Of a stretch of DNA of 32,810 nt, positions 1 to 7,853 are shown piece after piece. The DNA is from CAYVFC01 sp964450715 (GTDB lineage Bacteria > Myxococcota_A > Polyangia > Polyangiales > JAFGIB01). The stretch's first letter is position 1. Each line of letters opens with the position of its first letter. The position numbers were made by a program, and so were the translations under genes. Under the pieces are notes generated by a model. The model saw only the letters and a list, made by a program, of their open reading frames with translations, made no database searches and was not told the origin of the DNA. The stretch covers positions 1 to 32,810 of the forward strand of contig CAYVFC010000094.1 in assembly GCA_964450715.1 (NCBI GenBank). The letters run 5' to 3'.

Positions 1-192
1 GCATCTCACGCACTCTCGGGCGTTTCTGCTCGACGTTTTTTGCTACATTGAGGTTCACCGAGTCCCTCTGAAGATGTGTAGAATCTTAAGGGCAAGCTCC
101 TCCCCTACCTTCGCGGTTCTTCGTTTGCATCGGTAGGTTCCCCGCGCGTTGGCGTCGCACCGCGTTCTCTGTTACAGGTTGCCGTCGCGATC
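1..192. other. Intergenic leader before the first gene
   Basis: This stretch has no credible gene. It holds one copy of a GC-rich dispersed repeat (90-108, listed separately), which also occurs twice at 12530-12609. I looked for a sigma-70-like promoter: a TAGAAT at 79-84 resembles a -10 box, but no -35 box sits at an acceptable distance, so none is called. Confidence 0.5.
90..108. repeat. Dispersed GC-rich repeat, copy 1 (diverged)
   Basis: The sequence GGGCAAGCTCCTCCCCTAC matches the 12532-12550 and 12591-12609 copies with a single mismatch (T for C in the ninth position). This copy lacks the left half of the inverted repeat, so it would not form the same strong stem. Confidence 0.7.
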
Positions 193-2049
193 ATGGACGC
201 ATATCGGATCATTCGCAGCTACGACGGCAACGGCGTTCTGGGCGAGCTCACCGGTAAGAGCCAGGGCGAGGTGGATCGTTTCTTTCGGCAGGAGCACCGC
301 GTGTTGAGCGAGGCGCTCGGGGAGGCGCGGAGCCGGGCTGCCGAGGACAAGCGGCAGATCGAGGTCGATTGCGCCAGGCTTTCCGGGGTCAACGGCGGGG
401 AGCGCTGCCTGGTCGATCCCGGAGGAAAGGCGACGCGACGGCTCGACCGCTTTCCGGAGGTCGAGGCGCAGCTCACCGGCCCGGCCGAGCCAGCCGAGGG
501 GCTACGCCCCGTCTCCTCGATGCAGCAGGCCCGACCGCTTCTGGCTCGTTGCGCTTACAACGGGCTCTGGTCCCCCTCGGGGACCAACTGGCAGCCCATC
601 CGTTCGGTGGAGCTGACCGCGTCCGAGGTCGAGCGGTTGCTGCCGGGATCCGGCGGGCCCGCCTGCGGGCTTTTGGTGCTCGCCCGTCGCCGCTACGAAT
701 CGATCGTGGGGGACATCGCCGGGCTCTGCGGCGTGGATCCGCACTGCCACGCCGAGGACATCGATCTCGGTATCTGGTTGCTGTCGGCCGAGCAGACGGC
801 GCTCGCCCACGGCTGGCAGCTCGATGCCCGCCCGCTCCCGGCTGAGGGGCAGGCCGGCTGCCTGGACCATTTGCAGCGTATAGCCCGCGAGCGCATCGCG
901 CGGCTGCCGGCCGGGTTCGGCCGGGAACGGGACGCGGCCGAGCGCCTGCTCGCCGGGCTACAGGCCGGCGAGTACCGGCCCCACTGCGTGCTGGTTCCTC
1001 GGCAGGGACGAACGCTCGAGCTGGATGAGGCGAGCAGCGGTAGGCTGCGCCCTTCTGTCTTCGACCGTCTCATCGAGGCGCGCAGCACCCAGCGGGTGGC
1101 CTCGCCCGCGGGGGATATGCCGCTGGACGCGCTGGCAGAGCTCTTCGAGCTGGCCCGGGCTCACCTGCGCGGTCCGGTTGCGGGCGCGCCAATTGACGCC
1201 ATACGCTTTGCGGTCTTCTGCTGGCACGACCGCTTCGTGGAACAGGTGGGAGTGGCCATGCACGAGGCGGTGCAGGGGCCGGGGGGATATTTGCAGCGCG
1301 CCTGCCCGGAAAACCTCAGGGCCTACCTGGCCTCGTGTCCGCCGTCGCTTTCGACTGCCTCTTGCGCCGAGCCGGCCCTGTTCGAGGCGCTGCAGCGCTG
1401 GATGCAGCTGGACGCGCAACAGCTGGAAAAGGCCGGCGACGAGGTCGTGCTTCCCGCCCGGGCGATTCCGCCCCACGTGCTCGGCAAGCTGCTGCAGGGC
1501 AAGCTCTTCCGGCAGCAGGGGGAGCTGGTGGTCGACCGCCGCAAAAGACCCATCACCGTCTCGCTCTTCTTGAACCTGGTGCGCATGATGCTGGGCTCTT
1601 TCGTGCGCTTCTCGCTCGGCTTTCGCAACACCCACCCCCTGCTGGGGGTCTTGCTGGCGCCGGCGGGCGCGGAAGCCGGATGCGGAATCGATGAGCCCCC
1701 CGAAAACGTCTTTCACGTCATGGGCAGGGCGGTCGGTTACATGACCCTGCTCTCGCGGGCGCGCGGGACCGTCTCCATCATCAAGAGCGGGCCCACCGAG
1801 ATCGCCCGCGACGCCATTCGCCGCTCGCTCTCCGAGCAGGCTATCGACCCCGAGATCCGGCGGTCGACCGGCGCCGGCGAGCTGCAGCCTATCCTGACCT
1901 TTCAGCTGGGCCTGCCCCTGGGCCCGGACGAGCGGGTCTGCAGCGGGCAGCCAGAGGAGCACGACGGGCTGCAGGAGCGCCTGCTCGACCGGCGCGCTCC
2001 GCGCGCCCCGCTGCTCGACCACTACCTGCCGGTCGTTGCCGAGGGGTGA
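193..2049 (+). CDS. Protein with two nitroreductase-like domains
   Basis: A 618-residue protein. Residues about 117-215 contain a nitroreductase-like signature: an Asn...SPSG-x-NWQP stretch (about 123-135) resembling the FMN-binding PS..NxQP motif, then a DIDLGIWLLSAEQTALAHGW segment (189-208) resembling the helix with the conserved small and aromatic positions. A second unit begins near 286 with FDRLIEARSTQRVASPAGD, which looks like the family's N-terminal 'ARRSVR.F' helix, and ends near 565-577 with an ILTFQLGLP strand resembling the terminal strand of nitroreductases. By family, an FMN-dependent oxidoreductase, perhaps SagB-like. The second unit carries a long insert and its FMN residues are not obvious, so one half may be structural. 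The 193 ATG is the first in frame; its ribosome site is weak. It ends 5 bp before the convergent gene at 2055. Alternatives: one catalytic and one dead domain, or a scaffold for a partner not in the window. Confidence 0.65.
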   Translation: MDAYRIIRSYDGNGVLGELTGKSQGEVDRFFRQEHRVLSEALGEARSRAAEDKRQIEVDCARLSGVNGGERCLVDPGGKATRRLDRFPEVEAQLTGPAEPAEGLRPVSSMQQARPLLARCAYNGLWSPSGTNWQPIRSVELTASEVERLLPGSGGPACGLLVLARRRYESIVGDIAGLCGVDPHCHAEDIDLGIWLLSAEQTALAHGWQLDARPLPAEGQAGCLDHLQRIARERIARLPAGFGRERDAAERLLAGLQAGEYRPHCVLVPRQGRTLELDEASSGRLRPSVFDRLIEARSTQRVASPAGDMPLDALAELFELARAHLRGPVAGAPIDAIRFAVFCWHDRFVEQVGVAMHEAVQGPGGYLQRACPENLRAYLASCPPSLSTASCAEPALFEALQRWMQLDAQQLEKAGDEVVLPARAIPPHVLGKLLQGKLFRQQGELVVDRRKRPITVSLFLNLVRMMLGSFVRFSLGFRNTHPLLGVLLAPAGAEAGCGIDEPPENVFHVMGRAVGYMTLLSRARGTVSIIKSGPTEIARDAIRRSLSEQAIDPEIRRSTGAGELQPILTFQLGLPLGPDERVCSGQPEEHDGLQERLLDRRAPRAPLLDHYLPVVAEG

Positions 2050-2054
2050 GGGAG

Positions 2055-3509
2055 TCAGATGTCCAGCTGCTCGAACAGATCCAGCGCGCTCTGCGTCGCC
2101 TTTTCGCTGCCGATGCCGTGGCTGCAGACGTCCGCCCCCACGTGGTAGAGGCCGCCGATGGGGGCGCGCAACGGCGGCGTGTTTTCCCCCACCTGGTCCA
2201 CGGTCTGGCCCACGCCGATGGCGTCGCCGAGGATCCTGCCGTTTTCGGCGGCGATGGCATCGGGGGTATACTCGAGACAGAACAGCGTGTGCTTAGAGAT
2301 ACCGGGTACAAAATCCTCCTCGACCTGCCTCTTGACGCTCTGTACCCAGCCGCTCCAGTCGATGGTTCCCGGCTCCACCGGGGGACAGTGTGAGACTACC
2401 ACCAGCGTCTGCTTGCCCGGAGGCGCCAGCTGCGGATCGATGCGGGAGGTGCAGAGCAGCATCATGATCGATTCCGCCGGCATGTCGCCCTTCATCGAAC
2501 GCTGCACCGCGGCGCTGACGTCGTCGGGTGCCTTGGTGGCGAAGTCGAAATCCACGATGGGCGCGTCCAGGGCGTATTTCAGGCTGATGGCGGCCGCCGC
2601 GTAGCGCAGCCCCTGCAGGTAGTCGAGATAGCCGGCGTCGAGATGTTCGGCGCCCACCAGCCGCAACGCGGTCTCCTTGATGCCGGCATTGCTGATGACC
2701 CGTTTCGATCGGATGAGCTTGCCGGCCACCCGGACCCCGGCCACCGCGCCGCCCTGCACCGCGATGCTCTCGACCGGTGCCCGGGTCACCACTTCGGCCC
2801 CGTGTCTCTCGGCCGCCCGCAGGAACGACAGGGGAATGCCGACCACGCCCTGGCCGGTAACCGGATACGCGGTGCAGTTGTCCGCGGTGATGCGCTGCGA
2901 GGTCCGGATCCACTCGCCCGCCGAGGCCTCCTCGAAGGGTACCCCGAACAGCGCTGACACCAAGGCGCAGGAGCCGGCGTGGATCAGCTCATTTCCGGTG
3001 AGCTCCGCCAAAAAGCTCCTGGCGTCGACCCGGTCCGCCCCGTGCCAGTTGTTCTTCTCCTTCATCGCCCGCATCTTGAGCTTCGCGGAGAACAGGACAA
3101 CGTCCGGGATGTCGGAAAGGGAGAAGTTGCGGTACTCCATCTGCCGCTTGATATCCGCGATCACGCCCGGTCGTTTCCCGCCGGGAAAGATCACCTCGCG
3201 CTGCATGAAGCGCGCCTTGTAGCGCATATCGCTCAGCGGTTTGAAGCTCGGCACCAGGTCCTCGCACCCGACCGCTCGCAGCAGCTGTCCGTGCGGGCCG
3301 CGCTCGCCCCGCGAGATCATGTGTCCGTGATCGAGCTTGAAGCCCTCCCGCTCGATGGTACGGGTCCTGCCTCCCAGCAGGGCGTTTTTCTCCAGCAGGA
3401 GCGTCCGCTTGCCGCGATGGGCTGCCAGCGCGGCGGCGGCGGCCCCTCCGCATCCGGAGCCGATGATGATGACGTCGTATTGTTCGGAGCTGGGTATTTC
3501 GGTGGGCAT
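2055..3509 (-). CDS. FAD-dependent oxidoreductase, phytoene desaturase (CrtI)-like
   Basis: A 484-residue flavoprotein. It opens with a Rossmann dinucleotide-binding signature: YDVIIIGSGCGGAAAAALAA at residues 11-30, where GSGCGG is the GxGxxG motif. This is followed by LLEKNALLGGRTRT, the 'E...GGR' segment typical of the phytoene desaturase, carotenoid isomerase and amine oxidase superfamily. The C-terminus has a family-like VGADVCSHGIGSEKATQSAL stretch. Members desaturate, isomerise or saturate isoprenoid or other hydrophobic substrates; the substrate here cannot be told. The open frame reaches 3662, but that would overlap the upstream gene. The ATG at 3509 puts the Rossmann strand at residue 11, as is usual, and leaves a 58-bp gap after the AgmX-like gene. 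No strong ribosome site is visible. A carotenoid role would need crtB or crtE neighbours, which are absent nearby; a prenyl synthase lies 26 kb away. Confidence 0.8.
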   Translation of the reverse strand: MPTEIPSSEQYDVIIIGSGCGGAAAAALAAHRGKRTLLLEKNALLGGRTRTIEREGFKLDHGHMISRGERGPHGQLLRAVGCEDLVPSFKPLSDMRYKARFMQREVIFPGGKRPGVIADIKRQMEYRNFSLSDIPDVVLFSAKLKMRAMKEKNNWHGADRVDARSFLAELTGNELIHAGSCALVSALFGVPFEEASAGEWIRTSQRITADNCTAYPVTGQGVVGIPLSFLRAAERHGAEVVTRAPVESIAVQGGAVAGVRVAGKLIRSKRVISNAGIKETALRLVGAEHLDAGYLDYLQGLRYAAAAISLKYALDAPIVDFDFATKAPDDVSAAVQRSMKGDMPAESIMMLLCTSRIDPQLAPPGKQTLVVVSHCPPVEPGTIDWSGWVQSVKRQVEEDFVPGISKHTLFCLEYTPDAIAAENGRILGDAIGVGQTVDQVGENTPPLRAPIGGLYHVGADVCSHGIGSEKATQSALDLFEQLDI

Positions 3510-3567
3510 GAGCGGTATCGGTATAGTTTGCTGTCTGTCGGATGCCCCCCCTAGCTTCGCGCACAAA

Positions 3568-5271
3568 TCAGAGGCGGACGGGATAGCTGACGTTGAAGGT
3601 CGGTCGGGTGAACTTGGTAAAACGGGCGCGGCGCAGGGCACCGCCGATGCACGCGCCCACATCGTCCGGCACGCCCGTCACCGTCACGTTCAACACCTGG
3701 CCGGTGGCGCCGGATACGGTGATCTGGCTCTTGGCCGTGCCGCCCGCGCCTTTACCGCACGCCTTGGCTGCCGGCAGGACCGGGCGAATGCCCGCGAGGA
3801 TCTGATCCCGCGAGGGCGTTTCCGGCAGCCCGCTCGATACCGGCTTTTCGGCCGGGGCGGGCGCGGGCGCGGCAGCGGTCGCCTTGCTCGTCGCGGTCGG
3901 ATCCGGTTTGGGCTTGGCGCTCTTCGACTTGGCATCGTCGCGAATGGCGAAGTTGAGCAGGTCGTCCATCGAGCGATTGGGATCCGGCTTGGGTGCTGTC
4001 GCGGCCGGCTTCTCCGCGGCGCCGGATTTCTTGAGAGGCTCGGCGAACAGGTCGACCTCTTCGCCGGCGGTTCCGGAGCCGGCCTTGTCCTCGCCCTTCG
4101 GCTGGTCCGGCGCCAGCAGATCATCGACATCCGCGGCCCCGGCCGCCTTCTCCTCGGCTGGCGTCTCTTCCTTCTCGGCTGGCGACGCGGGAGCCTTGGT
4201 CTGCACGCGTTTCGGCCGGAAGCGACGCGGCCGTGGCCCGGCCGTCGGCGTCTGGCTCCTGTCGCCTGCTTGCGCGTCGTCCAGCTCGAAGACGAAGGTC
4301 TGCGATTGCTCGTCCACCTCTTGCTGCTCGGCCTCCTGTTCGGCCTTCCCGGGCCCGTCCTCCGGCTGCGTCTGGACGGGCGGGGTCGGCGGCGGTTCCG
4401 GCGCGGCAACGGCCGGAGGCGTCTGGGCGGCTTCCTGGACCGGAGCGGCCGGGCCGTCCGCGGGCCGGCCGGGTCGCAGGATGAAGAATGCGAGCGTGCC
4501 GGCCAGGCCGAGCATGAGAAAGGCGCTCAGCGCGGACAGAAGCAGGATGGTGCGCGAAGCGCTCCGCGAGGCAGGCGCCGCAGCAGCAGGGGCGCTCGCG
4601 GTCTGCGCCGGCGCCGCGGAGGGCCGTACCGAGGTCCGCTGGGGAGGGGTGGAGGGGCGTACAGCTGCCTCGGCTGCCGGATCGATGCGGGGCGGGCGTA
4701 CAGAGTCGGCTGCCGGGGCGGGCGTCGAGGGTGTGAACGCAGCGGCCGCGACCTGGGGAAGCGCGGGCGAGCTGGCCAGCTTGGCCAGGTTCTGGCTGTC
4801 GTAGGCGTTGAGCTTGTCGTCGGGCGCGGTTCCGGTCGGTTGCGGTCGCTGGCTCTGCCGCGGCGGAGAGCGATGGCTCTGCAGTGACGCGGGCTGAAAG
4901 CCCTGGCGTTGCGGGGGATTCTGGCTCTGCGCCGGTTGCGGCCGGAAGCTCTGGCGCGGAGCGGGGCGCTGGCTATGCCCGTATTGCGCGACCGGAGGCC
5001 GCGAGGGCCGGTATCCGGTCGAAGCGGCCGAGGGGGGGCGGGAAACGGTCGCCGGGCCGGGAGGCCTGTGCGAGTGCATTCCCATTCGCCGGACGATCCC
5101 CATCAGCTCCTCGACGTACTGCAGCTCGCTCCAGTCGGCCATCCCCTCCCGCCAGACGTGGTCGGTCAGCAGGATCCTGCGCTTCAGAGCTAGCTCGGCT
5201 ACCTGCTCGGCCGATACGGGCCCCTGCTGTTGCCCGTCGAGGCTGATATACCATTGATGCGGCGCTGACAC
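3568..5271 (-). CDS. GYF-domain, single-pass, TonB-box-like protein (AgmX/GltJ family)
   Basis: A 567-residue protein. Residues 1-60 form a GYF_2-type domain (WYISLDGQQQGPVS...HVWREGMADWSEL), a protein-interaction module. Residues 65-240 are a low-complexity Pro/Gln/Arg/Ala linker. Residues 241-266 are one membrane-spanning helix. Residues 267-465 are a Pro/Glu-rich, probably periplasmic, linker, and about 470-567 form a TonB-like C-terminal domain ending in FNVSYPVRL. This order matches the AgmX/GltJ family of the Myxococcus Agl-Glt gliding and envelope machinery. GltJ carries an N-terminal zinc-finger region, which I do not see here. By inference it bridges a cytoplasmic partner to the outer envelope. 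The start is a GTG with no clear Shine-Dalgarno sequence. No other glt or agl genes are visible in the window, so motility itself is not established. Confidence 0.75.
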   Translation of the reverse strand: MSAPHQWYISLDGQQQGPVSAEQVAELALKRRILLTDHVWREGMADWSELQYVEELMGIVRRMGMHSHRPPGPATVSRPPSAASTGYRPSRPPVAQYGHSQRPAPRQSFRPQPAQSQNPPQRQGFQPASLQSHRSPPRQSQRPQPTGTAPDDKLNAYDSQNLAKLASSPALPQVAAAAFTPSTPAPAADSVRPPRIDPAAEAAVRPSTPPQRTSVRPSAAPAQTASAPAAAAPASRSASRTILLLSALSAFLMLGLAGTLAFFILRPGRPADGPAAPVQEAAQTPPAVAAPEPPPTPPVQTQPEDGPGKAEQEAEQQEVDEQSQTFVFELDDAQAGDRSQTPTAGPRPRRFRPKRVQTKAPASPAEKEETPAEEKAAGAADVDDLLAPDQPKGEDKAGSGTAGEEVDLFAEPLKKSGAAEKPAATAPKPDPNRSMDDLLNFAIRDDAKSKSAKPKPDPTATSKATAAAPAPAPAEKPVSSGLPETPSRDQILAGIRPVLPAAKACGKGAGGTAKSQITVSGATGQVLNVTVTGVPDDVGACIGGALRRARFTKFTRPTFNVSYPVRL

Positions 5272-5458
5272 TTAGGTCGAAGTCTTTCCCTGCGACGCCG
5301 GGCCGTCCGGGACCGGTCTCGGCGCATACTACCACGATTGAGGTAGTCGCTTCAGCACTAGTTTTTTTATCTTTTTCCAGGGATTTTACCCCAGCGAGCG
5401 CGCAACCGCCCCCGGGAGCAGAGAGCTGTCCCCCGGTCCGCCTTCCGCTCACGGACCC
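5272..5458. other. Intergenic region upstream of the AgmX-like gene
   Basis: 187 bp between the radical SAM stop (5459) and the AgmX-like start (5271). It includes an AT-rich patch at about 5359-5380, unlike its GC-rich flanks, where a minus-strand promoter could lie. No clean -35/-10 pair and no obvious terminator hairpin were seen. Confidence 0.4.
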
Positions 5459-7132
5459 TTACCCCGGCACGCCGCTTTTCGGCTGAGGCTGTCGGCGGCG
5501 GTCGATCTCGGCCGCAACTTTATCGATATATTCGTCGGTCAGATTCTCGCCCACCATCTTGCGGATATCGAAGAAGTGCTCGGCGGAAAGCGCCAGGGTA
5601 AAGGCATAGGGCAGCGCCATCAGGCCGTGCCCGGCGGCGCGAGCCAGAAAAGCGGCGTAGTGTCTGCCGTGGGGGGTGCGCAGGATGCGGAGCATCCGTC
5701 GGGCCAGAGCCGGCGTGAGCGGCGCGGCGGTCGCCCTGGCCAGCGCCCGCCGTCTGCGCCAGCCCTCCATCCGGGCCAGATCGCGCAACCTGAGCCCCGG
5801 CAGCCGGCTGATCACGGTAAGCGACCGCCGGTAGTAGAGCAGCGGATCGTAGATCTCGGACAGTACCCGGCGGAAGCCTTGCAGCAGCCTCTTCACCGGC
5901 ATCCGCGGTACGAAGTTCAGCGCGGCGACCACGTTGTCTCCGGTGGCGTCCTTCAGCGGCTCGTCGCTGCGCGCCAGCGTACGTCCCTCCCGTAGCAGCC
6001 GTTCGTACAGCTCGGTTCCGGGGATGGGCGACAGCAGCCCGAACATGCTCATGGGGATCGCCGCGCTCTGGATGAAGTCGATCTGGCGCTGGAAGATGTC
6101 CTCCCCGTCGGTATCGAAGCCGATGATGAAACCGCCCATCACCTCGATCCCGGTCCGCTGGATCTTCTCCACCGCCTGGTCCATCTCCAGCCGGGTGTTG
6201 ACCGTCTTGCGCGACGCGCGCAGGGTCTCCGCATCCGGCGTCTCGATCCCGATGAACACGGTGATGACGCCGGCCTCGAGCATCAGCCGTAGCAGCTCGT
6301 CGTCGCTCGCCAGCGCCAGCGTGGTCTCGGTGAGCAGGACAAAGGGGTAGCCGCGTTGCTGCTGCCAGGGGGCGATCTCCCGCAGCAGCTGCTTGGCGGC
6401 CCTCTTGTTGCCGATGAAGTTGTCGTCGACCACGAAGAGATAGCCGCGGAAGCCGGAGGCGTAGAGGCGATTCATCTCATCGATGAACCGATCGACCGGC
6501 TTGGTGCGCGGCACGCGTCCGAACATCTTGATGATGTCGCAGAACTCGCAGCTGTGCGGGCAGCCGCGCGAGAACTGCAGCGACATGATCATGTAATCCT
6601 CGATGTTCACCAGGTCGAACCGGGGCGGGGGGCTGGTGTCCAGGGCGGGAAAGCTATGATCCGCGTAGACCTTTTTGGCGCAGCCCCGCTCCAGGTCTCG
6701 AAGAAACGGCGGCAGGTTGGTCTCCGCCTCGTACAGGATCAGGTGATCGACCTGCTCCATGTCCAGCAGCCCCCGGTTCCCGTCCTGCTGGTTGACCCAC
6801 TCGGCGATGGCAAAGGGCCCGCCGGCCACCACGGTCTTTCCCAGCTTGCGGGCCAGGGCGACGACCTGTACGAAGGAGGCGTGGTGGATATACATGCCGG
6901 TCACGAAGACCAGATCCGCTCGGGCCAGGCTGGCCTCGTCGAGCGGCGCTGTATTCAGATCCAGTATGCGCGGCCGGTAGCCGTCGGGCAGCATCGCCGC
7001 CACCGTCATCAGCCCGAGCGGCGGCATGATGGTCTTAAAACCGCAGGCCTCGACCAGGCTATCCAGCGTCCAGAAGGTCCGCGGGGTACGGGGCTGAACC
7101 AGCAGGATCTCGGTTGGCTTCGAAGTCGACAA
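5459..7132 (-). CDS. B12-binding-domain radical SAM protein (DUF4070-type C-terminus)
   Basis: A 557-residue protein. Residues 1-150 are a cobalamin-binding-like Rossmann domain containing the 'MPPLGLMTVAAMLP' stretch common to this family. The radical SAM cluster motif CxxxCxxC is at C191, C195 and C198 (RGCPHSCEFC). The TIM-barrel part follows, with FVVDDNFIGNKR, FIGIETPDAETL and MGGFIIGFDTDGEDIF motifs, then a C-terminal extension of the DUF4070 type. Such enzymes reduce S-adenosylmethionine to a 5'-deoxyadenosyl radical; relatives include methyltransferases such as HpnP (C2-hopanoid), but the N-terminus is closer to the broad uncharacterised DUF4070 group. The substrate is unknown. The best start is a TTG at 7132, because the frame continues upstream without another start. 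It lies 78 bp downstream of the HD gene and may be cotranscribed with it. Confidence 0.85.
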   Translation of the reverse strand: MSTSKPTEILLVQPRTPRTFWTLDSLVEACGFKTIMPPLGLMTVAAMLPDGYRPRILDLNTAPLDEASLARADLVFVTGMYIHHASFVQVVALARKLGKTVVAGGPFAIAEWVNQQDGNRGLLDMEQVDHLILYEAETNLPPFLRDLERGCAKKVYADHSFPALDTSPPPRFDLVNIEDYMIMSLQFSRGCPHSCEFCDIIKMFGRVPRTKPVDRFIDEMNRLYASGFRGYLFVVDDNFIGNKRAAKQLLREIAPWQQQRGYPFVLLTETTLALASDDELLRLMLEAGVITVFIGIETPDAETLRASRKTVNTRLEMDQAVEKIQRTGIEVMGGFIIGFDTDGEDIFQRQIDFIQSAAIPMSMFGLLSPIPGTELYERLLREGRTLARSDEPLKDATGDNVVAALNFVPRMPVKRLLQGFRRVLSEIYDPLLYYRRSLTVISRLPGLRLRDLARMEGWRRRRALARATAAPLTPALARRMLRILRTPHGRHYAAFLARAAGHGLMALPYAFTLALSAEHFFDIRKMVGENLTDEYIDKVAAEIDRRRQPQPKSGVPG

Positions 7133-7210
7133 GGCGCGGTACTCTCGCTGCCCGGTAGTGTAGCGCCGCTCGGCGTTGCGTCCAACCGGCCAGCTCCGGC
7201 CGCCACCCGC

Positions 7211-7837
7211 TCAGATCTCGCTCTCGTGCTCCGCCACCAGCTGCTCGAAGAAGCTGACCATGAAGCGGTGACGCTCCTCGGCCATCCGGCGTCCGGTGGC
7301 CGTGAGCATGCGATCCTTGATCTTGCGGAGCTTCACCATGTACTCCCTGTATCCAGTATCGTCGTGGCTGTAGGGACGGGTGCCTTCGATATTGCCGTCC
7401 GGGTTGTGCAGCCTGGCGCCGACCTCTCCGGCGAACATGTAGGCCCGGGCGATTCCCACCGCTCCGATGGCGTCCAGCTTGTCGGCGTCGAAGAGCACCT
7501 TCGCCTCCACCGTCTCCGGCGCGGCGCCGTCCCGGAAGCGATGGGTGCGGATGCAGTGGATCACGTTTCGCTGCTGTTCCTCGCCGAGCTGAAGCCCGAT
7601 CAGCAGCTCGGCGGCCAGGCGGGCGCCCTCGCGGGCGTGGCAGATCCGGCCGGCTTGCTCGTCCTCGGCCCGCCGGCCGATGTCGTGCAGATAGGCGGCG
7701 GTCATCAGCACCTGCATGTCCGCCCCCTCGGCCGGGCCGATCCGCTCGCAGAGACGGGCGACCCGCAGGGTGTGCTCCCAGTCATGGCTGGTGCGGGCGT
7801 CTTGGAAAAAGCCCTCGGCGATCTCGCGGCAATTCAC
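7211..7837 (-). CDS. HD-domain metal-dependent phosphohydrolase
   Basis: A 208-residue cytosolic protein with the complete HD signature: H22 within SHDWEHTLRV, the central HD pair at H51-D52 (YLHDIG), a helical segment with H99 (IRTHR), and the distal Asp in FDADKLDAIGAVG (115-127). The DADKLDA(I/L)GA pattern is characteristic of the YedJ-like branch. The family hydrolyses phosphomonoesters or phosphodiesters, often of nucleotides; the substrate here is unknown. The start is GTG at 7837, placed by an excellent Shine-Dalgarno (AAGGAGGAGG, minus strand) 6 nt upstream. That site overlaps the stop codon of the histidine kinase gene, so translation of the two is likely coupled. Confidence 0.88.
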   Translation of the reverse strand: MNCREIAEGFFQDARTSHDWEHTLRVARLCERIGPAEGADMQVLMTAAYLHDIGRRAEDEQAGRICHAREGARLAAELLIGLQLGEEQQRNVIHCIRTHRFRDGAAPETVEAKVLFDADKLDAIGAVGIARAYMFAGEVGARLHNPDGNIEGTRPYSHDDTGYREYMVKLRKIKDRMLTATGRRMAEERHRFMVSFFEQLVAEHESEI

Positions 7838-7843
7838 CGGCGA

Positions 7844-7853
7844 CCTCCTCCTT
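7844..7853 (-). promoter_or_regulatory. Strong Shine-Dalgarno overlapping the upstream stop codon
   Basis: On the minus strand this reads AAGGAGGAGG, close to a perfect anti-16S match, 6 nt before the GTG at 7837. Its first two bases are the last two bases of the histidine kinase TAA stop (7854-7852), so ribosomes finishing the kinase terminate on the HD gene's ribosome site. This decides the HD gene start. Confidence 0.85.

Noticed and set aside
958..2022. Long minus-strand open frame opposite the first gene
   Set aside because: High GC content opens antisense frames by chance; the plus-strand product has recognisable nitroreductase motifs while this one has none.
3510..3662. N-terminal extension of the FAD oxidoreductase
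   Set aside because: It would overlap the end of the AgmX-like gene and puts 51 unconserved residues before the Rossmann strand; the ATG at 3509 fits the family.
5459..7132. Naming the radical SAM protein HpnP (hopanoid C2 methylase)
   Set aside because: The N-terminus and context match the broad DUF4070 group as well as HpnP, and no hopanoid cyclase is in the window, so a specific name would be unsupported.
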